In this document: one piece after another, positions 16,893-25,975 of the stretch
Numbering within the stretch: the first letter of the stretch is position 1
Layout of the letters: each line of letters begins with the position of its first letter
Origin: an uncultured Bacillaceae bacterium
Lineage (GTDB): Bacteria; Bacillota; Bacilli; Bacillales; Bacillaceae_L
Direction of reading: 5' to 3'
Assembly (NCBI GenBank): GCA_947497585.1
Contig: CANMHG010000011.1
Coordinates: 62,001 to 126,000 of the forward strand
DNA length: 64,000 nucleotides
Made by a program: the position numbers and the translations under genes
The notes under the pieces: model-generated
Seen by the model: only the letters and a program-made list of their open reading frames with translations
Told to the model about the DNA's origin: nothing
The model's database searches: none

Positions 16893-17287
16893 TGAACTCC
16901 TCCTATCACTCGATAAATTACATAATTCGACAAGAGGATATATTTTCCTTCAAATTTTCCCCCTACTAATCTCACTTAATAACTTCTGATAGGTTTATCT
17001 GTACATTCCCATTATAAATCTATCTATTTTCTCTTCTAATCGTCAGGTGCCAGTATCCAACGGAATTCATTAAACACTTGAATAAACTACCTTGCTTTAA
17101 CACTAACCTTGTGGGGGCGTAAACACAGGAATAATTCATCTTGGGCAATCTAAAATTTCGCATTTTGATTTTTAGCATATAAATGAGCTAAGGTACAACT
17201 AACTTTTTCAATAATTGTCCCTTTTTGCATGCAAGACTTCCAATTGTCCCCTGTTAGAACCGTCCCCGTGCTTCTTTTCCACTTATA

Positions 17288-17920
17288 TTATAAATAACTT
17301 GTTATTTTACTAAAATCTTCTTTTAGATCAGAGAATTTTTCTTCTACTTGTTTTTTATATTTTTTAAGATTATTTATTTGTATGTTATAAAACTGTTGGG
17401 AAACGTTGTTTTTTCCAATTTCACTCCTAATTAAGTAAAGTACGCTACAGAAATTGTAACAATCCATCGATATACCTTCATTTAATTCAAAAGATTTATC
17501 AAAGTAAGATACTTTATTTTCTTTAATAAAGACATCAATAACTTCTTCGACCTTAGTCGGAGTATTTATATTTGCCGATACTTCACTTATTAATTTAGAC
17601 ATTTCTGAACTTATAACATAAAATAAGAATTGTTTTCTAGGAAAGCTTTGTTTAATATCTTTCCGTTTATAATAATTTATTGTGATTAATACTCCTATAA
17701 AGGTTAATATACCACCAATTAGGGAACCTAAAAAAGCAAGTAGTGTGTCCATCTCAAACCCTAAACTCGGAATAAATTCTATGATTCCATATGTAATCAG
17801 ATAAATCTCAAAGATTATTAAAACTATTGAACTAACTATTAATAATAATAATATACAAAATATTGCTATTTTATCCATAACTTTAATTGATACCGTCTCC
17901 TTATTAGATGATTTAATCAT
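17288..17920 (-). CDS. Hypothetical two-helix membrane protein
   Basis: 210 residues. Two strong membrane helices (about 17-45 and 57-85, the second with a Gly-rich FLGSLIGGILTFIG) are followed by a 120-residue soluble, lysine-rich, probably helical tail (NNLKKYKKQVEEKFSDLKEDF). This resembles the common putative phage-abortive-infection type with two helices and a cytoplasmic sensor, but I cannot assign a family. There is no good ribosome site; the ATG follows the stop of the small Cys protein by two bases, which suggests coupled translation. Confidence 0.6.
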   Translation of the reverse strand: MIKSSNKETVSIKVMDKIAIFCILLLLIVSSIVLIIFEIYLITYGIIEFIPSLGFEMDTLLAFLGSLIGGILTFIGVLITINYYKRKDIKQSFPRKQFLFYVISSEMSKLISEVSANINTPTKVEEVIDVFIKENKVSYFDKSFELNEGISMDCYNFCSVLYLIRSEIGKNNVSQQFYNIQINNLKKYKKQVEEKFSDLKEDFSKITSYL

Positions 17921-17921
17921 A

Positions 17922-18122
17922 TTACTGTTTTAGTTTCTTTCTAAGTGTCCTTTTAGATACTTTCTCTGATGTTAACGTTACCCAATAATTAGCAGTCTTG
18001 TTACAAATCGGACAATGTACATCCCATTTGTCATTCACTTGTAATTTTAAATTATCATTTGGATACTTATATATTAGTTTTCGGCATCTATACATCTTCC
18101 AATCTCGTTTTATTGTACTCAA
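17922..18122 (-). CDS. Small Cys-containing basic protein
   Basis: 66 residues from a TTG, or 57 from an ATG at 18095; neither has an ideal ribosome site. Motifs CR near residue 13 and HCPIC near 36 could bind a metal, though only three Cys and one His are present. The tail is very basic (KRTLRKKLKQ), consistent with nucleic-acid binding. Immediately followed by the membrane protein gene, so the two are probably one unit. Confidence 0.45.
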   Translation of the reverse strand: MSTIKRDWKMYRCRKLIYKYPNDNLKLQVNDKWDVHCPICNKTANYWVTLTSEKVSKRTLRKKLKQ

Positions 18123-18270
18123 TCCTTAATTATATTAGAAACAAGTTACAAGAATGAACGGCCAAAACTTCCTCACAACTTTTTTACATATGTGTAGAAT
18201 ATTGGACAGTTCTACTGTTTCTTAAAACTTGAGAAATGTAGACCGTCCGTTTCTTTACTTCAACTTATCT

Positions 18271-19881
18271 TTAAAGTCCCACTAACCTCTCTCTTAATTT
18301 CCTATCACTAGCATAAACATACAACCCATATATCCCCCGCTTCATTAATACATTAAGAGAGTTCAATATTATTTTCTCTTTAATACTTTCACTATCTTCA
18401 AACTCATCTTTTCCTCTAAATGCCTCTGTATCCTTATAACTCTCTGTTAGTATTTTTAATGAGTCAGTTTCTTCATCATAAGAAATAGAAGGTCCTAAAA
18501 TAACACCAACGTAATTTAAATCAAATCCTTGTATTGTATAAATAGAACCGGCTTCTTTGACTGTTTCAGCTCTTTCTGCCCAAGTATCACTTCCATATTC
18601 ACCGTTCCAAGGAAGTTTAAATCCCTCTTCCTCTACGTAGTAATCCTGGCCGTCTTTTTTATGTACATAATCAAAGGTAGAAACGATTCTCGCTAATCCT
18701 TCTTCTTGATTCTTTTCTTTTATTAACTCATACATATCTGATGCCGAATTAAAGATTCTAAAATCATATTTTGTTTGGTTTGGTAGAGGGTTTAGCTTCT
18801 TTTCCACGAAGTCATCAATCCACCGAATCATGTCAGTACTTGCCTTCATTCGGAATTGGTTAGTCAATATATATGGCTCACCTGTGTTACAGTCACCTAC
18901 TATATTTTCTAGCCTACTTTCATCCCAATAACTCTTCATCTTTAGAACTTGTTTATCATCATAGACGGCTATGACTACCTTGCTATGTCTGATAATTTCT
19001 TGTAACTGATTCTCTTCATGGAAATTATTATATCGATCTGGTTTGGTAAGTAATAAATGTGCTTCATCTACCAATACAATATCAGCTTTTTCATTCATGC
19101 TTTTTCGCTTATTAATGAAACTGGTAGGCTTATCAAAGTCCTTCTTACTTAATGCTTTAACATTTCCCGCTATTTTCTTATATGTTTTAAGCATCTCTGA
19201 ATGATTTACTAATAGATAGTTTTCTGTTTTATAGAGACTTGAAGATTTTTCTTTTGAAAGCTCCTGAATCTTGTTAAACACTGAGCTTAAGACAACACTT
19301 TTCCCTACTCCAGCCTCTCCTTTTACTAGAAACAAGTAAGTTTTATCATCATCAATATGCTCATTACATACTTCTATAATTGCTTGCTGAAGTTCAAGTT
19401 GTTCTATCGTTAATTCTTTAAAAGGTGACAGTTTAAAAATGTCCTTATTTTCGATAGTTGTACTTGAGTTGTCTACTATTTTTCGGTTCAAAAGTTCATT
19501 CCAAATATCTTTAAACACTTCTTCGTTATAAAACGTTTTTTCATAATAGTTATGAGTAACGCTTTTGGCAGTCTGGCTCTTGTTTTGTAGCTTATAACGT
19601 TCATCAGCCAAAAAATAATTAATTAGCTTGGTTTCAATATTATAGGTAGCTGATTGATTAAACTTTTCATGAATGATCAGTGTCATTTTATTTAAGGATT
19701 TTCTTTCATGATTCTTTAAGTGATCCCTCATTCGATTTCGTACAGCCACAGTTTCACCAATATAAACTGCAGTATTATTATTTAGAAAATACACCACCGG
19801 GTAGTCTGTATAATACTCATTTGAAATACTCTCTAATGAATCCTTATTAAAAGGCATTGTTTTTATATCTACTGCGCCCAT
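18271..19881 (-). CDS. GIY-YIG nuclease fused to DUF2075 helicase domain
   Basis: 536 residues. The N-terminal 100 or so are a GIY-YIG domain (PVVYFLNNN then AVYIGETVAVRNRMRDHL). The rest is a DUF2075/SF1-like NTPase: Walker A GEAGVGKSV near 194, Walker B IVLVDEAHLL near 275, a motif III-like NQFRMKAS, and TIQGFDLNYVGVILG near 455. Such fusions are found in defence islands and are predicted to process DNA or RNA. AGGTAGG precedes the ATG. Only 20 bases separate it from the MazG-like gene upstream, so the two form a unit. Confidence 0.85.
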   Translation of the reverse strand: MGAVDIKTMPFNKDSLESISNEYYTDYPVVYFLNNNTAVYIGETVAVRNRMRDHLKNHERKSLNKMTLIIHEKFNQSATYNIETKLINYFLADERYKLQNKSQTAKSVTHNYYEKTFYNEEVFKDIWNELLNRKIVDNSSTTIENKDIFKLSPFKELTIEQLELQQAIIEVCNEHIDDDKTYLFLVKGEAGVGKSVVLSSVFNKIQELSKEKSSSLYKTENYLLVNHSEMLKTYKKIAGNVKALSKKDFDKPTSFINKRKSMNEKADIVLVDEAHLLLTKPDRYNNFHEENQLQEIIRHSKVVIAVYDDKQVLKMKSYWDESRLENIVGDCNTGEPYILTNQFRMKASTDMIRWIDDFVEKKLNPLPNQTKYDFRIFNSASDMYELIKEKNQEEGLARIVSTFDYVHKKDGQDYYVEEEGFKLPWNGEYGSDTWAERAETVKEAGSIYTIQGFDLNYVGVILGPSISYDEETDSLKILTESYKDTEAFRGKDEFEDSESIKEKIILNSLNVLMKRGIYGLYVYASDRKLRERLVGL

Positions 19882-19901
19882 ATGAATTACCTACCTTATA
19901 T

Positions 19902-20201
19902 TCATTCTTGTTTCACAGGATATTTAATTGCATTCTTTTCAAGCTTTTTATAAACTTCTTCTTCCAAATCTACATCTAATTTATCTGCAAGCTGAACGAG
20001 ATAGATAAGAATATCAGCCATTTCTTCCTTCATATTTTGCTTTGTCTCTTTTACAGCTTCCTCACTACTTCTCCACTGGAAGTTCTCAAGTAGCTCATTC
20101 GCTTCTAATGAAATTGAAATGGCTAGATCCTTTTCATTGTGGTATTGCTTCCAATTCCTTTGGTCACGGAACTCTATCACTTTATTGTAAATTGGTTTCA
20201 T
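19902..20201 (-). CDS. MazG-like nucleotide pyrophosphohydrolase
   Basis: 99 residues, the length of the small all-alpha NTP pyrophosphatases. Metal-binding acidic motifs are visible: SLEANELLENFQW (E-x3-E type) and KEEMADILIYLVQLAD (E-x2-D type). Members hydrolyse NTPs or dNTPs to the monophosphate and pyrophosphate. AGGAGAAATAAATA precedes the ATG. Directly upstream of the GIY-YIG/DUF2075 gene; depletion or signalling by nucleotides together with a helicase-nuclease is a plausible defence theme (inference). 20202-20564 has no recognisable gene. Confidence 0.85.
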   Translation of the reverse strand: MKPIYNKVIEFRDQRNWKQYHNEKDLAISISLEANELLENFQWRSSEEAVKETKQNMKEEMADILIYLVQLADKLDVDLEEEVYKKLEKNAIKYPVKQE

Positions 20202-20564
20202 TATTTATTTCTCCTAGTTGTATCAATTAGTTTATCGTTTACACTCAAGGTTTTTCCTCTTTTTTACAGGCTACCTTAACTTTTCGACATTTACAAATCA
20301 TTTCCTGTTGATTTTTGTCAGAAAATAAAAATATCCCGAAATAATCTTCTAGCTAGTCCTATTTAAATGTCTAAGTAAAATTAATAGTAAATAAAATCTC
20401 TTGTACCAGTTATTGAATAAGAAAAGGTTTGTTCCTACAGGTAAGTTTTTGTTTTTACCCATATCTAAAAAATGCTTTGAATTTACTTATATTTTGCAAG
20501 ATAAGAGTGATCGATCCCATGTTTTAATCGTTCTTTTGACCTATAGTTGAAAAATACGGTAAGA

Positions 20565-20601
20565 AATAAAAAGAAGCTATGGGTATTTGCCCTTAGCCTC
20601 T
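20565..20601 (-). terminator. Terminator after the PLD gene
   Basis: AAGAGGCTAAGGGC pairs with GCCC-like CCCATAGCTTCTT with a few mismatches on the minus strand, followed by TTTATTT. It begins right at the PLD stop codon. Confidence 0.6.
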
Positions 20602-21506
20602 TAATAACTTCCCCGAAAGCTTTTTAATAACTCGCTTTTGTTAAGTGATATTATTTCTTCTTTTTTATTTTTACTATTAGTAATTCTAAAATTTGGTTGA
20701 TTCTCAATAAAAGAAAGTCTAAACATCCAAGAATCTGACTTCGCATTAAAGGTATCGGATTTTAATAATTTCTGGATGCCTTCATAATCTACAAATAATT
20801 CTGCGTCAGGTTTCTCCTTTAAACCACCTAATTTAAACGATATTCCTTGTTGAACACTTAATATCTCTTCTCCACTTTTTCGCTTTATTTCAAATTGAAA
20901 ATTCAAAGGATATTTTTTTGTAGATTGATAATTAGAAAACATCGTTTTTTCTTCTTTTGGAAAAATAAGTGATGACCAGTCTAATATATCACTTACAATC
21001 TCATTATATTTTTTGTTATAGATTTTCTTACCTTCCTTAACTTTCTTTACAAGTTCAGGTGTAATTTCTAAAGTTGCAAGATTGTTTACATATTTTTTTT
21101 CAATATACTTTAAATCTGTATTGGTAACTGGGACTTTTATCATTTCCTCGACGTTGCCAATATCATTAATATTTAACCCTCTAGAAGTAAAATTAGCAGA
21201 ACCCATAAAAAGAATTTTTTTATCAATTATATAAAACTTTGTATGTAGGTTTTTAATTGTGCATATATTAAATCCTTTATTTTACAAAAGCAATAGAGCC
21301 TCTATGTCTATAGAACCATTTATGTATTCAGGACCAGGGGGTCTTGTTATAACCATTAGATCAACCTTTTTTCTCGGCAAACTATATGTTATCTTTTCTA
21401 CTGCTAGTTTTGTAATATACGGGGAGATAATTATTATGGATGTTTTACATTTTTTTATTTCTTCAATAAGTTCAGAACTAAAATCTTCGCCTAAAAACTT
21501 TGCCAT
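20601..21506 (-). pseudogene. PLD-family (HKD) nuclease interrupted by an in-frame stop
   Basis: One continuous frame of 302 codons is cut by a single TAA at 21282-21284 (codon 75). Before it lies an N-terminal PLD-like segment (SIIIISPYITKLAVEKI). After it, in the same frame, comes the HKD motif LHTKFYIIDKKILFMGSANF and an unknown C-terminal domain of about 170 residues. With one HKD motif it resembles dimeric restriction-type PLD nucleases. GGAGG precedes the first ATG. As read, translation gives a 74-residue stub; restart at the ATG at 21206 lacks the catalytic His and Lys. Either a recent pseudogene or readthrough. Confidence 0.8.
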
Positions 21507-21609
21507 TCTTTAGACCTCCAATACGTGTTTATAGAAGTAGAAACCTTATCTACGCTGTGTTAAGGGTTAATGCACCAGGTCCTACCAACCTTCTGCCTTA
21601 TTTTATACA

Positions 21610-22045
21610 TTACCTCCTTAATTTTTCTGGATAATCCGTTTTGAAGTTAGATTCTTCAGTTGTTTTACTTATAAATTTTAGCAGTTTAGAAGAATCATAA
21701 TCATCATTTTCAAAGTAGTCGTTGTAGAGTGAGATAACAACTAGATCATGAAAAGGTGGATTTATTTCATCTATTTTTTCAAAGTAAAAGCCCGTTATTC
21801 TTTTACGCTTCTCTTTCGTGAATATCCCAAGTTGTTGTTCTAATTCTTCTTCACTGTATCTACCAGGATACAGGTCGATAACGACTCTTATCCTGGTGTT
21901 TCTCAACGTCAACCTGACCCCACTTCACATCATGGAGGTTATAAAGCACAAACCCCTCACCTTTTTTCTCAGTTGTTTTAGTGTAGCAGTCACCCTTATC
22001 GTCAATAACACTCTTTAATTTACGAACAAACTCAGTTCTTTCCAT
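21610..22045 (-). pseudogene. Hypothetical protein with a frameshift at a CCCC run
   Basis: Two overlapping frames look like one gene of about 145 residues. The first (from ATG 22045, with AAGGGGG before it) reads to GEGFVLYNLHDVKW. If one G is dropped from the GGGG run (plus-strand CCCC 21918-21921) it continues as VRLTLRNTRIRVVIDLYPG and on through the second frame to 21610. The beta-rich pattern and a Tyr/Phe-rich C-terminus are visible, but I recognise no family. Could be a real mutation or a homopolymer sequencing error. Confidence 0.55.
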
Positions 22046-22060
22046 TCGTTGCCCCCTTAA

Positions 22061-23116
22061 TTAAGACATTGCCTGCCATGGAATTAATTCTATCAGAGTG
22101 TTTACCCCAGATGTTTTGAACGGAAAGACATTCTCATGTCTAATTTGTAGTAAATTTACATACCCATCGGGCTCGTCTTTCCAGTCAGTGTTGGTTTTTT
22201 TATACATAAACAATCTAGTGCCGTCAGTTGTAACGATAATCTTACAATTGATTAGATTTCGTTTATGAACATACCTTTTTGCTTGTTCGAAAGCATTAGT
22301 AAGAGATTGGTTTGGACGCTTTGCTTCACAAATCATAATGCAGTTTTCTTTTATTGTTGGTGTTCCCTTAAAGAAGGCTAAGTCAATCTTCCCCCACTCG
22401 ATAGCCAAAAGCTGCTCAGACCAGCCCATTCCTAGCATCAAGGGGGAAATCATATGAGCAACAATCTCATGTTCAGAAGGACGACCTGGACTACGTTTAC
22501 TAGAATACCAGTTTGACAATCTTTGAATTCGTAAAATAGCTTTAATTACATCTTCTACGGCATTGTTTGGTAGCCCTGCATTAAAGAGTTCCATTCCTAG
22601 CTCATCTTGGGTAAATGTTCCCCTAACCAATTCTGGAAGGGTATGTATGGGACGTTGTTGTATATAGGCTTTCAATTGACTTTCTAAAGACGTAATCCGT
22701 TTTTCATGAACAGCTGTAAAGGTTGGTTGTTGCTTGTAGTTTGAAAAGAGTCCATCAGGTCCTTGATTTAAAATAGAAACAACATTTGTGTCCCACAATA
22801 CCCTTCTAACATGTTGAAGATCCCAACCTAACACGTCTTCAAATTGTCCACTCCAAAAGTATGTTTCATCTGGAGTATCGGGAATAATTCCGACAGCCTT
22901 TACCTTTTTTCCATATCGAAGTAAAACTAAATCACCAGCACTAGGGTTGTGGCAAAAACTCCTAATTTGATTCTTCATGTGTTCTTTTTCATAAACTTCA
23001 GGGTTGAGATTATAATCCCCTGGAGTTCCCGGCCCAATTAGCATCACATCATATTTTAGAAATAAATCACTGTAGTCTCTAGCAGCGTCTCCAGCAGCAA
23101 TCTGCCAAATTGTCAT
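22061..23116 (-). CDS. EVE-like reader fused to HsdR-N-type PD-(D/E)XK nuclease
   Basis: 351 residues. Residues 1-125 look like an EVE/PUA-superfamily domain (WQIAAGDAARDYSD, then DVMLIGPG, then GDLVLLRYG and an aromatic FWSGQFEDVLGW), a fold known to read modified bases. A helical linker follows. Residues 220-340 resemble the type I restriction R-subunit N-terminal nuclease: EHEIVAHMISPLMLGMGW, then KIDLAFF and the catalytic MICEAKR. There is no helicase part. Reader plus nuclease suggests modification-dependent restriction (inference). ATGGAGATG precedes the start; next to another nuclease-like gene. Confidence 0.7.
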   Translation of the reverse strand: MTIWQIAAGDAARDYSDLFLKYDVMLIGPGTPGDYNLNPEVYEKEHMKNQIRSFCHNPSAGDLVLLRYGKKVKAVGIIPDTPDETYFWSGQFEDVLGWDLQHVRRVLWDTNVVSILNQGPDGLFSNYKQQPTFTAVHEKRITSLESQLKAYIQQRPIHTLPELVRGTFTQDELGMELFNAGLPNNAVEDVIKAILRIQRLSNWYSSKRSPGRPSEHEIVAHMISPLMLGMGWSEQLLAIEWGKIDLAFFKGTPTIKENCIMICEAKRPNQSLTNAFEQAKRYVHKRNLINCKIIVTTDGTRLFMYKKTNTDWKDEPDGYVNLLQIRHENVFPFKTSGVNTLIELIPWQAMS

Positions 23117-23129
23117 AACTTCATCTCCA

Positions 23130-23735
23130 TTACTTTACTTCTACACATAAATACCGAAACTCGCTATCTTTTGCTACGAACCTTGAATAGTTATTCCACT
23201 TTAAGTCGTATATTCCTTTTAAATCAATTGAGTTTTCTCGCCCATATTTTGTACCTTTCGATGCTCCATCTTTCCAAGTTAGACTTCCAACAACTCTCCT
23301 ACCTTCATACAGATGGAAATCTTTATCGACAGAGTTTATTTTAATTGCCTTTTCCCAAAATCGATGGTCATTAGTTAGTAAAATGGCATATCCTATTCGG
23401 TAAGGATTGTCTAAACATAACGGCTCTAAACTCATAATGTCTCTTAGAAAATCGTATCGCCCTTGATCGTAAGCACCATGTTTTTTTAGGTCAAATTGTG
23501 AGCCGCCAACAGAGACTGATAATTCTCTTGTCTTATGTTTAAGTTGAATAAGTATTTCTTTTTCCCCGTCTTCAAGCCATAAATCAACTTTAGTTCCATT
23601 TACTATTTTGTTTTTCTCACATCTTATTCCCATCTCTGTGACCATCTGCAAAAGTGCTTGCAGAAAGTCATTTTCCGATCGAAACACAGGACGTTTACCA
23701 GTTAGTTCTTTAAGCACATTAGTTACAATAAACAT
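23130..23735 (-). CDS. PD-(D/E)XK-like restriction nuclease, unassigned
   Basis: 201 residues from the ATG at 23735, chosen for the perfect GGGAGG upstream; the frame extends further without support. The core FRSENDFLQALLQM, then KVDLWLEDGEKEILIQLKHKT, fits the E/D-x(n)-D-x(n)-(E/Q)-x-K nuclease pattern, here with Q at the third position. A C-terminal half with many aromatics (FVAKDSEFRYLCVEV) is of the type seen in target-binding domains. It ends 14 bases before the EVE-nuclease gene, so they are probably co-expressed. No methyltransferase accompanies it. Confidence 0.6.
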   Translation of the reverse strand: MFIVTNVLKELTGKRPVFRSENDFLQALLQMVTEMGIRCEKNKIVNGTKVDLWLEDGEKEILIQLKHKTRELSVSVGGSQFDLKKHGAYDQGRYDFLRDIMSLEPLCLDNPYRIGYAILLTNDHRFWEKAIKINSVDKDFHLYEGRRVVGSLTWKDGASKGTKYGRENSIDLKGIYDLKWNNYSRFVAKDSEFRYLCVEVK

Positions 23736-23943
23736 ATTATTCCTCCCTAACAACTTTATTAGCTGCTTGTTATACTTTAAAATACTTTCTTTTAAAATGG
23801 ATAGTTGTAAAATGTAGCGCAAAATCCGCCTCTTTTTGTACCAAATTATCCTTCCCAGCCGTTAATAGTTAACATATAATTTCCCCTTTTAGTTTTTCAC
23901 CAATTTACCCATATACCCTTGTCAACACTAATTGAATTAGGAA

Positions 23944-25047
23944 TTATTTCTGAAGCCTCAATTCGTATGCTTGATCTATAAATCTAGTTATCTGAACTAA
24001 GTTATCTACCCACTCTAACCTTATATACACTTCTCCTGGAGTTAGTCTTATCTGATCAGACTTTTCATATACATGACCAAGTAATTCATCTATTTCCTTC
24101 TGCATATTCTTCGCTGTTTCTGTGTGAATTCTTTTGCCTAAGTGGAGGACAAAGCATACTTTTCTAGCAGAGGTTAATGTTGCAAACTTGTAAGATCCTT
24201 TCTTGCTTACATAACCAATACAATCTGTTCGAACGCCATTTTTATAACGATGATGGTAGTCCTCAACTTGATCCTTATATGAGCTCTTATTATAGAGGTA
24301 ATTATCAATTTCTTTTGCCAACACTCTTGCTTTCTCGGTTTTAAACATACTATAAAAATACTCTTTTGTTTTTTCAGATGTATTTCCAGTCACCCAACCA
24401 AAATATAGATTCACTCCATTTAATTGAATGGGTCCAACAATACCATCCTTTAATGGGGTTAAGTGAAAAAGATTCACAAATTCAGCATAGTCGTCAAACC
24501 TTTTACCCATTTCAGTAAAAGAGTGAACTAACATAAGTGTATTGTTAGCATTAACTTTACTCGCTTCTAAGAGTGCTGATGCTGTTCTATGTAATAATTG
24601 ATATCTTTTATTTTGTATACTACTTTCATCTAAACCTAGCAGATTAAGTAAAAATTCCAATCTATTTCTCTTACCTTCACTAGGATTATCACCTAACCAT
24701 GATTGGACAGTTTTACCAAAAGTCTCGGAAACTTTCCCCTCCACCATGATTGTTAAAAGTTCATTATTAGCCTTGGCAAGTAGATATAGATCATTTTGTG
24801 AACTTGAACTACCTCCACGCATGGGTACCTTGTATTCAGGAAACCCATATAATACTTCTAAATTCTTAAAAATAGATAATTGACTTTGTTTGAACACTTT
24901 TTCAACACAAGATGGTAAACCGATAGCCTCCTCCCAACAATTAGCCAGTTCATAAGCAGAATAACCACTTTTCCATTGTTTATCAGGGTCAGAAAGTAAT
25001 TCTCTCCAAGAAGTTGGGCCATTTGAAGGTACAAAGAAATTTCCCAT
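23944..25047 (-). CDS. DUF6946-like hypothetical protein
   Basis: 367 residues. The N-terminal region (GPTSWRELLSDPDKQWKSGYSA, then ANCWEEAIGLP) matches what I recall of the DUF6946 family, and its LLTIMVEGKVSE looks like a nuclease core strand with E-x-K. The last 110 residues (SYKFATLTSARKVCFVLHLGKR to FIDQAYEL) resemble a DUF5655-type domain often attached to restriction-like proteins. AGGAG precedes the ATG. It is the right-most gene of the minus-strand defence-like run. Confidence 0.5.
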   Translation of the reverse strand: MGNFFVPSNGPTSWRELLSDPDKQWKSGYSAYELANCWEEAIGLPSCVEKVFKQSQLSIFKNLEVLYGFPEYKVPMRGGSSSSQNDLYLLAKANNELLTIMVEGKVSETFGKTVQSWLGDNPSEGKRNRLEFLLNLLGLDESSIQNKRYQLLHRTASALLEASKVNANNTLMLVHSFTEMGKRFDDYAEFVNLFHLTPLKDGIVGPIQLNGVNLYFGWVTGNTSEKTKEYFYSMFKTEKARVLAKEIDNYLYNKSSYKDQVEDYHHRYKNGVRTDCIGYVSKKGSYKFATLTSARKVCFVLHLGKRIHTETAKNMQKEIDELLGHVYEKSDQIRLTPGEVYIRLEWVDNLVQITRFIDQAYELRLQK

Positions 25048-25109
25048 TTTTTCACTCCTAATATTTTTATTTTCTACTTTTTCGACTCAGGAATCTTTCA
25101 TTAGCTCAC

Positions 25110-25703
25110 TTAATTAATTTCCTTCCGAACCTTCACAGCAATAATAGCCGATAACATTGGCGTCAAATACACTTCAGTTGCCACTAACCCCTCATGATTC
25201 AACCAGAATTCCCTAACCTTATCAGGTTTACCCTTCCATTCATCTGGCCAATGTTCTTCTGGTGTGAAATCATCCATTAAGAGTGTTCCGCCAATATCCA
25301 ATATGTCATAAAGTTCAGATGCTTCGACTAATTTAACTGCTCCTGCATCAGCGAAAATGAATTGGAATGGACCCTCTTTAATAGCTTCCTTCCAATCCCC
25401 ATAAATAAACTCTGCTTGTTCATGTTTAATTGCTTCACTAGTTAGCGCAACTTTTTCCTCACAGTTATCTACCGAAATAAACTGAACCGAAGGAGAGATA
25501 TTCGAAAGTATCCAAGCACTTCCTACACCTAGCCCTGTTCCAACTTCCAGTATCTTACCTTCTTTGACTTGTCCAGCTAGAACAGCTAAAAGCCTTCCTG
25601 TCTCATCGGAGCATGAGTGATTAAATTCGAATTTCTTCGCAAGTTGTTTACTACTTTCAACTAGTTTAGGAATATAGGTATTTGATCGATAAGCAGTTAA
25701 CAT
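25110..25703 (-). CDS. Class I SAM-dependent (O-)methyltransferase
   Basis: 197 residues from the ATG at 25703, which has GAGGTG seven bases before it. Rossmann-type methyltransferase: motif I ILEVGTGLGVGSAW near 53, acidic strand-2 residue in FISVDNCEEK, motif IV QFIFADAGAV, then GGTLLMDDF. The layout is that of the O-methyltransferase family 3/YrrM-like proteins. No DNA-recognition domain or NPPY-type motif, so it is not a partner methylase for the nucleases to its left. Substrate unknown. Confidence 0.8.
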   Translation of the reverse strand: MLTAYRSNTYIPKLVESSKQLAKKFEFNHSCSDETGRLLAVLAGQVKEGKILEVGTGLGVGSAWILSNISPSVQFISVDNCEEKVALTSEAIKHEQAEFIYGDWKEAIKEGPFQFIFADAGAVKLVEASELYDILDIGGTLLMDDFTPEEHWPDEWKGKPDKVREFWLNHEGLVATEVYLTPMLSAIIAVKVRKEIN

Positions 25704-25823
25704 AAAAGGCACCTCATATATATAGATTTCACTTAATTACATAATTCTCCAATTATATGTAGAACCCTTTTTGTTTTAAATAACATAACTTAATTTTACA
25801 AACGAGTTTCAGTTTCGAAATAC

Positions 25824-25857
25824 AAAAAGCCCCTAGTTCTAAATTCTAACCAGGAGC
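25824..25857 (-). terminator. Terminator of the vWA gene
   Basis: On the minus strand AGCTCCTGGTT and AACTAGGGGCT (9 of 11 pairs) with a 9-base loop, followed by TTTTT. Confidence 0.7.
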
Positions 25858-25975
25858 TGTTCCTACTATTAAATATGAGTGTCTTTCATCCTAGCTTACT
25901 TAGCAAACATACCTTTTAGAACCTTAAGGACCATCCCTCGGTTCACTTTCTGAAGTTAACTACTAGAACTTACCC

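Noticed and set aside
25110..25703. DNA methyltransferase partner for the nearby nucleases
   Set aside because: Motifs are those of a small-molecule O-methyltransferase; there is no DPPY/NPPY catalytic motif or target-recognition domain.
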